Source of the DNA: Pseudomonas chlororaphis
Lineage (GTDB): Bacteria; Pseudomonadota; Gammaproteobacteria; Pseudomonadales; Pseudomonadaceae
Assembly (NCBI RefSeq): GCF_001921865.1
Contig: NZ_MSCT01000019.1
Coordinates: 124,001-188,000, forward strand
Length of the DNA: 64,000 nt
Direction of reading: 5' to 3'
Position numbers and translations under genes: made by a program. Below are positions 40,613 through 49,519 of this stretch, piece by piece (the first letter of the stretch is position 1; each line of letters opens with the position of its first letter). Under the pieces are notes generated by a model. The model made no database searches and was not told where the DNA came from. It saw nothing but the letters and a program-made list of their open reading frames with translations.

Positions 40613-42442
40613 TTACCAGTGATACTCCGTAATCAAAACGCCCGCCGAATCCACTTCCACTTCAAGCACCGGTACCTCAGTCTTCTGTAAGTAATAACGA
40701 GACTCCCAGCCTTGAACCAGCTCCTGCCGAACAATCGGCATGCTTCCCATTACCACGATCCGGTGCGAACCATTGCTCAGCACACCATCCGACATCTGCC
40801 AATCGCCTGGTTGCAAACGCCAACGTAGAACCGCGCCGCGTTTGAATCCACCGATCTCGTCCCGGACCTGCAACCCGTTATCGCTGAGGGACACCTGGCG
40901 TGCGTGAACGACACCCGTGCTATCGCCGTAGGTGGCGCCGCAGGTTGTGCCCTCGAGGGTTTCGCTCAAGCCATCAACCTTACGCGTACGCAGCCAGTCG
41001 CCAAACAGAAAACGGCTGAGCCGTGGCATCTGGTCACGTCCATCGAATTGCAGGGTGTTATGGCTGGCGGTACCCGGGAAATAACTCAACCATTGAGCCG
41101 AGGTGTTATAGCTGTAGCTTCCCGCGTCCCGTAGCAGATTGAGCCCCGAGCGCCAGAGGTCCACGTGCAGGGCATCGGCCTGGCTGGGACGAAACCGAAA
41201 ACGTGGATAACGCAGCACGGCGAAAGCGGCCTTGCGTCGCAGCAATGCATAGCCACCCTGATCGAACAGCTGGCTGCTCGGGCGTTCGGCAACAGCCGAT
41301 GGCATCGCCAATTGCAGCCATTGCACAGGCAAATCCCACGCGCCAGGCGCCGTATAAGCCCTTTTTCCGCAGAACAGCGCCATAGCCAACTGAACGGCTG
41401 GCCTGAAGTCGCGGTAGTCCGTATCCGTCAGCGGCAGCAGGCGCGCACCATCATTGGCACCGATATTCGGCGCATCTCCAGTGCCCTCGTCAACCATGGA
41501 GAACAGCCAATTGGCAGCAGCCCGGGCCCTGGATTGAAACGTTGCAGAGAAGGCTTCAAGCCCCGCCTTGATACGCCAGACTTCAACCATGGAAAACGTG
41601 TCGAGCATGACCCGATGATAATTGACCGAGTACTGGCTGAAACTGCCATCCGACTCGATCAGTCGAGCGGCACGGTTCTCCAGCCATTTACGCCCCAGTC
41701 GCTGCCAACGCTGGCCTTCCGGATGATTGCACAGCGCCAGCCAGCTACCGCCGACGAACAAGGCCGCGGCTTCCGAGGTGCCGTGATTGTTATCCTGAGC
41801 CATCGCATAACTCAGTGTTGGCTCAATGCGTTTGAGGTGCGCCCGGACAAGATCCATCAACCCGGGCAAAGGCGTCGCCGACTGCTCAAGAATGATTGCA
41901 GTCATCGCCAGATGCAGAACACGAATGGAGGACTCTTGACCGCACTTCCAATTCGGACCGCAATAAGGAGGGTTATTCTTGCACCAGTCCGTCAGCCACA
42001 GATTCAGCCGCTCCATCTGCGAGGCATCGTCTGAACAGGCCCGCTGGGCGAATGCCAGCGCCCAGTCCAGGCGCGACGCTTCCCAGATGTTCTTGATGTC
42101 GCCAACAGCAGGGTCAAAGTCAGGGATGCGCCACCACTCCCTTTCGGGCTCAGGAACCCGAACCCCACTGAGCGGGTTCAGGTGCCAGTCAGGTGCCTTG
42201 TCCGAAACAGGAATCTCCCAGCATCCGTAATAGCGGGCCTGGGTATCCCATTGGGTACTGACGGGCAATGAGTTGGCACGCCTGGCACTGGGCGCAAAAA
42301 AGGGCCCCTGTGGCATGTCGGCGCAAAGACGTCTGACAGGGTTTAACCCCGTCTTGACTCCAAGCCGATACGTCACTGCGCGTACCAGATTGCCGCCCCC
42401 TAGAGCGACGGCAGTTCTGGCTTTAGTAATAAAAAGGCTCAT
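40613..42442 (-). CDS. heparinase II/III family protein
   Basis: A 609-residue protein without a clear signal peptide. The N-terminal half is an alpha/alpha toroid (LDWALAFAQRACSDD; TSEAAALFVGGSWLALC). The C-terminal half is a heparinase II/III beta-sandwich domain (about 370-600, with DALHVDLWRSGLNLLRDAGSYSYN and the histidine context GTASHNTLQFDGRDQMP). Family members are polysaccharide lyases acting on uronic-acid-containing chains. In an O-antigen locus it could trim or edit ManNAcA-containing glycan; this is inference. It overlaps the two-domain oxidoreductase gene by four bases (stop 42439-44577 gene over start 42442), suggesting a shared task. Confidence 0.82.
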   Translation of the reverse strand: MSLFITKARTAVALGGGNLVRAVTYRLGVKTGLNPVRRLCADMPQGPFFAPSARRANSLPVSTQWDTQARYYGCWEIPVSDKAPDWHLNPLSGVRVPEPEREWWRIPDFDPAVGDIKNIWEASRLDWALAFAQRACSDDASQMERLNLWLTDWCKNNPPYCGPNWKCGQESSIRVLHLAMTAIILEQSATPLPGLMDLVRAHLKRIEPTLSYAMAQDNNHGTSEAAALFVGGSWLALCNHPEGQRWQRLGRKWLENRAARLIESDGSFSQYSVNYHRVMLDTFSMVEVWRIKAGLEAFSATFQSRARAAANWLFSMVDEGTGDAPNIGANDGARLLPLTDTDYRDFRPAVQLAMALFCGKRAYTAPGAWDLPVQWLQLAMPSAVAERPSSQLFDQGGYALLRRKAAFAVLRYPRFRFRPSQADALHVDLWRSGLNLLRDAGSYSYNTSAQWLSYFPGTASHNTLQFDGRDQMPRLSRFLFGDWLRTRKVDGLSETLEGTTCGATYGDSTGVVHARQVSLSDNGLQVRDEIGGFKRGAVLRWRLQPGDWQMSDGVLSNGSHRIVVMGSMPIVRQELVQGWESRYYLQKTEVPVLEVEVDSAGVLITEYHW

Positions 42443-44577
42443 TGCTCACGCAGGATCCGCGAAACCTCGATACTCACCCGCGCCACTTCGAAGATTTCCT
42501 CGGAAGAAATCGGCGTAGCCGCACCAGACTCCACGGCAGCAAGGAATGCAGCCGCACACTCGCTTTGCCCCTTGTTCTGTTTCCACAGATTGAGTTTGTT
42601 GAAGCCGGGCCAGCCGAAGCCCTTCAACTTGCGGAAGTTATCCAGTTGCAGGACACGGCCCGCGGCAAAGACTTCCACACGCTCTTTTGGAAAACTCGAT
42701 GCGCCATTGGCCAGGTAATGAATGGTACCGAAAGAACCGTCTTCAAACCCCAGAATGATCGCAGCCTTGTCTTCGGTGATTTCCACTGCGTCCGTATCGC
42801 CCATTCTACGGGCCTGGATCGAAACGATTTTACTGCCGGCTAGAAAGCGCATCAGATCGATGAAGTGGCAGGCCTCACCAATAATACGTCCGCCGCCAAC
42901 CGCCGGATCCTGCGTCCAATGACTCGCGGGAATAGCGCCAGCATTCATCGTCATGACAAAGGACTTCGGCTCTTTTACCGCTGCAAGCAAGGCTTTCATC
43001 TTCTGCACTTGTGGCGAAAAACGTCGATTGAAGCCGACCATCAGATGAGGCCCTTTGCCTCCCGAATGGGCCTTGGTATAGGCAGTGTGCACATCTTCCA
43101 GTTCTGAATCGGTGATTGCCAGCGGTTTCTCGACGAAGACGTTTTTTCCTGCAGTCAACGCCTTACTCACAAAATGTGCATGACTATCATGACGAGTAAC
43201 AATCGCTACCGTGTTTATCGTCGAGTCAGCCAGCACTCCATCCAGATCGGTGGAAGCAGCTGCGAAACCGGCTTTTGCTCCGTGAATGACGCCGTTCACC
43301 CCACCAGCGGTAACAATTGTATGGAACTGCGCTCCGGCATTTTTGAACGCGGGGATCAACACGCGCGAAGCGTAGTTTCCAGCACCAATGAACCCCATGA
43401 CCGGACGCTGCGCGTTAAAGGAGATGGATGAGTCAAGTACAACGGTTCTGATACCTCGTTCAGCAACATCGGATGTATATTCCAGGCAAATCCCTAAACC
43501 TGATTTGTCTTCAATAAGCATGCTGTAAGCTTCGGCTGCGTCCTCAAACGCAAATCGTTGGCTGACGAGAGGTTTCACGTCCAACTGCCCTGCGGCAAGC
43601 ATATCGAGGATAGCCTCGAAGTTACGTTGTTCAGTCCAACGAACAAAACCTATCGGGTAATCCTGACCTTTCTCTTCATACAGTGGGTCATAACGACCTG
43701 GGCCGTATGAACATGAAACCTGAAAACTTAACTCTTTTTCATAAAAGTCAGCGCGATTAAGCTCCAATCCGGTTACGCCAACCAATATGATGCGCCCACG
43801 CTTGCGAGCCATTCGAGCGGCATGAGTTACCGGATCACTGGTTTTTGTCGACGCCGTGATGATGACTCCGTCAACCCCGTTACCACGACTGAACGCCATT
43901 CCCGCAGCAACCGGGTCTTCACCTTTAGCCGGATTACAGGTGCTCGCTCCGAACTGACGTGCAAGAGCAAGTTTTGATTCGTCAAAATCAATAGCCAAGA
44001 CTCTGCAGCCTTGTGCCCTCAACAACTGCACAGTCAGAAGACCGATTAAACCAGCCCCAATGACGACGAAAGCTTCTCCCAAAGAGGGCTCAGCGAGCCG
44101 AATACCTTGCAGACCGATACTCGCGACAACGGTAAACGAAGCTTCGATATCACTAACTTCATCGGGAATAAGAGCGCACAGATTCTTCGGCACCTTGACT
44201 ACGTCGGAGTGAGGTCCGTTGGAGACGACTCTATCGCCGACTTTGAACCCCTCAACTCCTGCACCTACCTCATGCACGACACCTACGTTGCAATACCCTA
44301 AGGGCAAAGGTTGTGAAAGTTTGGATTGAACAGCCTCGAGCGTAGTGACAAGGCCATCAGTCTGAATTTTCTCCAATACCATCTTGACCTTTTCGGGCTG
44401 CTGGCGAGCTTTCTCCAAATAGGAAGCTTTGCCAAATCCAACCAAGCTGCGCTCGGTACCCGCCGAGATCAGCGATACGCGCGTGTTGATAACAAGGCTA
44501 CCACGTGAAACCTGCGGTGAAGGGGCCTCAGCAATAGTGGTTCCGCCCTTCGCCATGTCCTGCAAAATCTGTTTCAT
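42439..44577 (-). CDS. two-domain MDR dehydrogenase / Gfo-Idh-MocA oxidoreductase
   Basis: A 712-residue fusion. Residues about 1-345 form a medium-chain (alcohol dehydrogenase type) reductase with the Rossmann motif VIGAGLIGLLTVQLL. About 390-712 form a Gfo/Idh/MocA oxidoreductase (GFIGAGNYASRVLIPAF; EKPLAITDSEL with the catalytic Lys-Pro; GEACHFIDLMRFL). In the MDR half the usual catalytic zinc ligands are not seen: the C-G-T/S-D position reads ISAGTERS and the GHE position reads PLGYCNVGVV. The substrates are unknown; a redox change on a sugar or nucleotide sugar is plausible. The start at 44577 has GGTGG upstream; an ATG at 44610 is possible. Confidence 0.85.
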   Translation of the reverse strand: MKQILQDMAKGGTTIAEAPSPQVSRGSLVINTRVSLISAGTERSLVGFGKASYLEKARQQPEKVKMVLEKIQTDGLVTTLEAVQSKLSQPLPLGYCNVGVVHEVGAGVEGFKVGDRVVSNGPHSDVVKVPKNLCALIPDEVSDIEASFTVVASIGLQGIRLAEPSLGEAFVVIGAGLIGLLTVQLLRAQGCRVLAIDFDESKLALARQFGASTCNPAKGEDPVAAGMAFSRGNGVDGVIITASTKTSDPVTHAARMARKRGRIILVGVTGLELNRADFYEKELSFQVSCSYGPGRYDPLYEEKGQDYPIGFVRWTEQRNFEAILDMLAAGQLDVKPLVSQRFAFEDAAEAYSMLIEDKSGLGICLEYTSDVAERGIRTVVLDSSISFNAQRPVMGFIGAGNYASRVLIPAFKNAGAQFHTIVTAGGVNGVIHGAKAGFAAASTDLDGVLADSTINTVAIVTRHDSHAHFVSKALTAGKNVFVEKPLAITDSELEDVHTAYTKAHSGGKGPHLMVGFNRRFSPQVQKMKALLAAVKEPKSFVMTMNAGAIPASHWTQDPAVGGGRIIGEACHFIDLMRFLAGSKIVSIQARRMGDTDAVEITEDKAAIILGFEDGSFGTIHYLANGASSFPKERVEVFAAGRVLQLDNFRKLKGFGWPGFNKLNLWKQNKGQSECAAAFLAAVESGAATPISSEEIFEVARVSIEVSRILREQ

Positions 44578-44587
44578 AAAACCACCG

Positions 44588-45406
44588 TCAAGAATGATAA
44601 GTGTCGACAATGTACTTGAGGGACTTTACATGTTCGCTCGCAATAAACTCGAGTTTCTCGCGGGAAGTAGAGCCATGGTCATCATCGATAATCGTGATAC
44701 TGGGCTGGTATTGAACCTTTAAACCGATTCTAAGGCATTGTTCAGCGACAAAATCCTCCTCACCAAACAAAAATTGGGGGTAGTCAACCGAGCCGCCCTG
44801 TAAAAAATACTGTTTCGTGAATAAAATAAATGACCCATGGGGAGAATAGAAGCTTTCACCCGCGGCCAGAGAACCAGCGGAGTTTTTAACTTTCAAATCC
44901 GAGAGCTTTCGATACAACCTAAACAGCCAGAGATGTTTGAAAATAAAAATATTTTTCAATAGGGAAAAGCGCGTTGGCCTGTATAAGGTCTTAGGATTCA
45001 AATCACCTCCTCGCCCCTTAGAAAGGATGGCAGGCGCTATAATTCCAACCTCATCAGAAACAATATCGATTTGAGCTTTTAGCGTCTCAAAAAAGTCTGC
45101 ACGTACGGTTAAGTCGACATTTGAAATAGCAACGCAGTCGAAATCAAGCAAAGAACTTAACAACTCGACTCCCTTCTTGAACCCTGGAAAGTAACCCACA
45201 TTATCTGACTTCAAATAGTGCGTTTTAAAGTTCATGGCAGAAACGCCCGCCAACACTTGCTCATTCCTTTCCTTTGTCGAATTATCAACAACAACAAAGG
45301 TAAAATCTACGTTTTCCGCACGAGAAAGCGATTCGCTTAGAGAGGTTGCGAGAGTCAAGAGATGATCATACGCATTATAACAAATACAAACTATCGCTAT
45401 TCTCAT
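44588..45406 (-). CDS. GT2 glycosyltransferase
   Basis: A 272-residue GT-A fold transferase. It begins with MRIAIVCICYNAYDHLLTL, has VVVDNST and the metal-binding acidic segment AISNVDLTVRADFF, and the acceptor-side FLFGEEDFVAEQCLRIG. This pattern is common in rhamnosyltransferases, which would suit the rml genes in the locus, but the donor is not proven. Base composition is clearly more A+T-rich than in the genes downstream. Confidence 0.85.
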   Translation of the reverse strand: MRIAIVCICYNAYDHLLTLATSLSESLSRAENVDFTFVVVDNSTKERNEQVLAGVSAMNFKTHYLKSDNVGYFPGFKKGVELLSSLLDFDCVAISNVDLTVRADFFETLKAQIDIVSDEVGIIAPAILSKGRGGDLNPKTLYRPTRFSLLKNIFIFKHLWLFRLYRKLSDLKVKNSAGSLAAGESFYSPHGSFILFTKQYFLQGGSVDYPQFLFGEEDFVAEQCLRIGLKVQYQPSITIIDDDHGSTSREKLEFIASEHVKSLKYIVDTYHS

Positions 45407-45471
45407 GCCAGCCTGCTTAAATTAAATTTTCGGGTCAATTTTATCTGTGCACACCAATGAAAATATAGAGT

Positions 45472-46251
45472 CTATTGTGGAAAGTAACGATCCAGCAACA
45501 AATCCCTCTCAGCAAATGTCGGGTAGTTGATCAGCACAGCTTTATACACCCCCTTGAATACAAAAAGGCTGCCCGCTGCAGCGCCCACCACTCCAAATTT
45601 GTTAATCAAAACCCCTACATCATCGATTGAGCCAGCTCCGCCCAATATTGTCAGTGGCACATGAACCTTGTCGTAGACTTTTCCGGCAACATCCAGATTA
45701 TAGCCTTTCATAACCCCATCATAATCGATGGAGTTAATTACGATTTCTCCAACCCCAAGCTCCTGTAATTCATCACACATATCCAGCAGGCATTTTCCAG
45801 TGTTCTTTTTTCCATTGTTGATCCAAATATCATATCGCCCACCCAAGAGCTTTTTCTTGACATCCAGAACGACAACAACACTTTGACTACCAATTTCCTC
45901 GGCAATTTCCCTTACTAGAGTAGGGTTTGCGATCGCTGCCGAACTAATAGCAATTTTCTCAACGCCCAGTCCAATGATCTTGCGTGCCTGCTCAGCCGTG
46001 GAAATCCCTCCACCATAGCAAAATGGCATGCGGCACTCCATCGCCATTCTCTTTATTAAAGCGTAGTCAGGCTCACGCCCTTCTGTTGTCGCATCAATAT
46101 CTAGAACGATCAGTTCATCAACTTCTTTTTCATTGAAGATCTTCACTGCATTGAGAGGATCGCCAATATATTTTGAGTCTTTAAACTTTACAGTTTTGAC
46201 AAGACCCTTATTACGAATAAGCAGGCACGGAATTATTCTAGGCCGTAGCAT
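45472..46251 (-). CDS. hisF2: HisF-like ammonia channel/cyclase homologue of sugar amidation (HisF2)
   Basis: A 259-residue (beta/alpha)8 protein homologous to imidazole glycerol phosphate synthase HisF (GRYDIWINNGKKNTG, SIDYDGVMKGYNLD). In HisF the first strand ends PCLD with a catalytic Asp; here it reads PCLLIRN, so the Asp is lost, while the second one (VVVLDVK) stays. In P. aeruginosa such HisF2 proteins work with HisH2 and WbpG to pass ammonia to a sugar. It abuts hisH2 with no gap. It is not the histidine pathway enzyme. Confidence 0.9.
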   Translation of the reverse strand: MLRPRIIPCLLIRNKGLVKTVKFKDSKYIGDPLNAVKIFNEKEVDELIVLDIDATTEGREPDYALIKRMAMECRMPFCYGGGISTAEQARKIIGLGVEKIAISSAAIANPTLVREIAEEIGSQSVVVVLDVKKKLLGGRYDIWINNGKKNTGKCLLDMCDELQELGVGEIVINSIDYDGVMKGYNLDVAGKVYDKVHVPLTILGGAGSIDDVGVLINKFGVVGAAAGSLFVFKGVYKAVLINYPTFAERDLLLDRYFPQ

Positions 46252-46860
46252 TTATGACAACTCCGAGAAATTTTTCAGCAAGTTAACACCAAAGTGATGG
46301 CTCTTTTCTGGATGAAACTGCACTCCAAACACCGAACCGGAATTAACCGCGCAAGTAAACTCCTCACCATACGTAGAGGACGCAAGTGCATGAGCTTGGT
46401 TAGCACATTCAAAATAGAAAGAATGCAAAAAATAATACTTCGGGGTTTCCGAGAAGTCCTTGAATAGCCCGCTTGCGTGCAATGGCACAACATCGTTCCA
46501 CCCCATATGAGGTAGTTGCTTTACTTTCTCGACGTCAAATTTTTTGACAGTACCAGGCACCCAACCCAACCCAGGCAATTCGCCTTCATCACTGGAGTTA
46601 GCCAGCATTTGCATACCTACACAAATACCCAACACCGGAACTTTTTTGTCTACTACCAAATCATCCAATGCTTCGCGCATCCCCGAACGGTTAAGACTGA
46701 TCATAGCGTGATCAAACGAACCAACGCCCGGCAGTATTATTTTACTAGCTCCGACAAGGTCCTGATAGGACGTTGCAACACAACATTCGATATTCAACCG
46801 TTTATAAAGATTAATAAACGATAGAATATTACCAATACCGTAATCAATGACAGTAATCAT
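46252..46860 (-). CDS. hisH2: glutamine amidotransferase HisH2
   Basis: A 202-residue class I glutaminase. The nucleophile is in VPVLGICVGMQML, the histidine and glutamate are in VQFHPEKSHHFG, and GVGSFDHAM and YFLHSFY complete the HisH pattern. It releases ammonia from glutamine for the WbpG reaction through HisF2. Its start overlaps the wbpG stop by four bases, and the hisF2 start follows directly. Confidence 0.91.
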   Translation of the reverse strand: MITVIDYGIGNILSFINLYKRLNIECCVATSYQDLVGASKIILPGVGSFDHAMISLNRSGMREALDDLVVDKKVPVLGICVGMQMLANSSDEGELPGLGWVPGTVKKFDVEKVKQLPHMGWNDVVPLHASGLFKDFSETPKYYFLHSFYFECANQAHALASSTYGEEFTCAVNSGSVFGVQFHPEKSHHFGVNLLKNFSELS

Positions 46861-47996
46861 CTCTTAACTGCCCTTTCCATCCCCAACAAATGCATGACTT
46901 TAGCCCCAAGATCAAACAGATAGCGCTGGGACTTATAATCGCGATAGGATTTATTCGGCAACGCCATTAATGCCTTCAACTCGGAAACAGTCATATCCAG
47001 CTTGTTCGCGATATATTCAAAATCCTGATCCACTGTCGCCGGATCGTATGCTGGTTGGGCCAGGTTATTCAACGCCTCCTCCCGAGTCATCTGCCCGGTA
47101 AGAATAAGACTCGAATATTGAATCTTCCTGGTGTCGTAACCGAACTTGGTTGGCAACCAATAACCTTCATAGAACTTCGTAAATCTCGATTCGTCATGCT
47201 TGCGAGGATACGACTTCCAGCCATATTCCCTAGACAGCGTCTCGATCGCCTCGGAACGAATGTAAGGGACATAGTTCAAAGGCTTAATCACTTTGACACC
47301 TTTGAAGAAACGTAAATAAACCTTGTGAAACCAGATACTGCTCAGTGGATAATCCACCAACGGTCGCTCGCCGAATTTTTTATGAATATCTTTCAGCTGC
47401 CACATATCAGTGCCGTAGTACATCCACTCCAATGGATTTCTAACACACTCTGTTGAATAGTTTCCGCCATTCAGAATGTACTTGATCCCATGCTTGTTGG
47501 CGAAGTGATATAGGGTCGCGATGAAAGCATGGTCCTGAGGGATATCTAGATGTGGAACGGAGGCCTTGAAAAATGCTCTCTGAAAATCCTTCATTTCTTC
47601 CCAGTTGATAACCTCGGTGTACAGATCAAGGCCCAATTTCTCAACGATAACCTCAATGTTATGCACTGCTAACTGAGAGTTCCAGCCGCCATCTACGTGA
47701 AAAACTAGCGGACGCAAACCAAACTCTTTAACAGCAATGTGCAACAGATACGAACTGTCCAGCCCGCCGCTCATACCCATGATGCAATCGAATGGCTTCC
47801 CTTTGCTATCTGCTTTGATTTTCTCGAAGATATCGGTTATTTGTTGCCTTCCCTTAGGCCCCGTATCCCAATGAGGAAGCAAATCACGATAGTAACCGTT
47901 ACAGTGATCACAAACCCCTTTGTCATCAAATACAATATTTTCGTCTGTCGTATCCATCACACAGTTAGTGCAAATCTGGTAAGCTCTTTTACTCAT
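46857..47996 (-). CDS. wbpG: N-acetyl sugar amidotransferase WbpG/PseA-like
   Basis: A 379-residue ATP-dependent amidotransferase. An N-terminal four-cysteine, zinc-ribbon-like cluster (CTNCVMD, then CDHCNGYY) is followed by the PP-loop IMGMSGGLDSSYLLHIA. The family (WbpG, LfnA, PseA) uses ammonia from HisH2/HisF2 to turn an N-acetyl group into an acetamidino group on nucleotide or lipid-linked sugars. The target sugar here is unclear. The start at 47996 follows GCGGAG; an in-frame extension upstream lacks a ribosome-binding site. Confidence 0.9.
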   Translation of the reverse strand: MSKRAYQICTNCVMDTTDENIVFDDKGVCDHCNGYYRDLLPHWDTGPKGRQQITDIFEKIKADSKGKPFDCIMGMSGGLDSSYLLHIAVKEFGLRPLVFHVDGGWNSQLAVHNIEVIVEKLGLDLYTEVINWEEMKDFQRAFFKASVPHLDIPQDHAFIATLYHFANKHGIKYILNGGNYSTECVRNPLEWMYYGTDMWQLKDIHKKFGERPLVDYPLSSIWFHKVYLRFFKGVKVIKPLNYVPYIRSEAIETLSREYGWKSYPRKHDESRFTKFYEGYWLPTKFGYDTRKIQYSSLILTGQMTREEALNNLAQPAYDPATVDQDFEYIANKLDMTVSELKALMALPNKSYRDYKSQRYLFDLGAKVMHLLGMERAVKR

Positions 47997-48088
47997 GATA
48001 ACTCCGCGCACACTTGTCAATTTCGACATATCACATGTCCGAATCAAATTTCGAAACACAAAAAGACTTTGTCAAGTCAATTTCAGCC

Positions 48089-49342
48089 TCAAGCTTTTAG
48101 GTATTTTATTGCAATCAGGGTAAACAATATAAGCTCACCTAAAACAAAACTGACTGCTGTGCCATAAACTCCCCAGAGGCTTGTCATTATCACACAAGCA
48201 GAAACCGCTACAATGCCCGTCAATATCAAAGCCTTCGCGTAATACTTCTTCGAACTCAAATTGTTCAAGCCCGCTGTTCCCAGCATAAAATTGGAAACTC
48301 CAAAGAAGACTCCAATCGTCATAAACAAGAACAACCCGGCCATAAGCTGTTTGTTTGGATAGGTTTTCAAAAACTCCAAATATTCATTAAGCAGCAGCCA
48401 TAGGATAATAATCCCCGAAAGAATCGTCGCGAGAGTAGCCAACTGTATCCAAGTCAACCTCATTACCTTGACAAAAGCGCTTGGACTCGGTGTTTTTTCG
48501 TCACGCAACGATTGAATCGCCTTGGTGAAAAAAAACTGATTGAGCGGCCTGATAAGCGCCTGGAAAGCCTTGATGAGTTTCTCGACCACGGAATAGCTTG
48601 CTATGGCGGCAGGGCTCACCGAAAAAAGACTCAACACCAGCAAATTGGAGTCCCTGAACAAAACAACGGCAATATTCCCGAAGAAAATTTCTTTGCCCTC
48701 AAGTAAACACTCCCAGAGGCGGGAGAATGACACACTGAGGTATTTCACACCCAGCACCGTTTTCAAATAGAACGATGAGGCAAGCCCACCTACCAGATAG
48801 CATCCACCTACTATCAACGGTAGGAAGTAGACTGGGTCTTCCGCTTTCAAAAAGAGAAACACAATCAAACAGCAGGCCACACGACTTATCAATGTAAAAA
48901 CTGCGACCGGCAGATTGTTCTCTATCGACTGATAAAAATAGGTTGACTGAAAAATAAAACTCAATGGCACCAACATCCAGCACAGCAATGAAAAGAAAAA
49001 CTGTTCCTGTAGAAAAAATCCGGACATTAACACTACGGTAGCGCAGACGATCCAAATCATGAGTCTTGAAAAAAGTATCTCACAATACACATCAGACGCT
49101 GCCGTAACTCCACCATGCGCATACGAAGTCACGACTCGAGAAACACCGTTGACTTCATAGCTGTAAAGCACGACAGCAAGAACAATGAGCGACACAGCTT
49201 CGGATACAACAAGATCTGCAAACTTAGCTGAGCCAAACAGGTGCAATACATAGGGAAAAATAAAGATAGGCAATACTGCGTTTGCGCCTTGAATACATGC
49301 TAGCGAGGCTATATTTGTTAGATCTTTACGCAACAATGTCAT
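48089..49342 (-). CDS. wzx: O-antigen flippase Wzx
   Basis: A 417-residue polytopic protein with about twelve membrane helices spread evenly along its length. It starts MTLLRKDLTNIASLACIQG, the typical amphipathic opening of the polysaccharide_synt/MOP flippase family. It moves the lipid-linked repeat unit across the inner membrane. Wzx sequences vary strongly, so the assignment rests on topology, length and context. The gene is A+T-rich. Confidence 0.87.
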   Translation of the reverse strand: MTLLRKDLTNIASLACIQGANAVLPIFIFPYVLHLFGSAKFADLVVSEAVSLIVLAVVLYSYEVNGVSRVVTSYAHGGVTAASDVYCEILFSRLMIWIVCATVVLMSGFFLQEQFFFSLLCWMLVPLSFIFQSTYFYQSIENNLPVAVFTLISRVACCLIVFLFLKAEDPVYFLPLIVGGCYLVGGLASSFYLKTVLGVKYLSVSFSRLWECLLEGKEIFFGNIAVVLFRDSNLLVLSLFSVSPAAIASYSVVEKLIKAFQALIRPLNQFFFTKAIQSLRDEKTPSPSAFVKVMRLTWIQLATLATILSGIIILWLLLNEYLEFLKTYPNKQLMAGLFLFMTIGVFFGVSNFMLGTAGLNNLSSKKYYAKALILTGIVAVSACVIMTSLWGVYGTAVSFVLGELILFTLIAIKYLKA

Positions 49343-49519
49343 ATCTCGATCAAAAGTAAGTTATTTACAATTTATTTTTGCTCATCAACTAAAGATCAGT
49401 CACCCGCTTGATCGCACATCAACTCTTAAACTTGAAAAAAAACAGCGAGCAGCACCCGCCAAGGCACTGCCCACACTGATTATTACAGCCTCTGTAGCAA
49501 ACCACGACAGTATACTAAT

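Noticed and set aside
45472..46860. hisH and hisF read as histidine biosynthesis genes
   Set aside because: They lie between wbpG and a glycosyltransferase in the O-antigen locus without other his genes, and HisF lacks its first catalytic Asp. They are the HisH2/HisF2 pair of sugar amidation.
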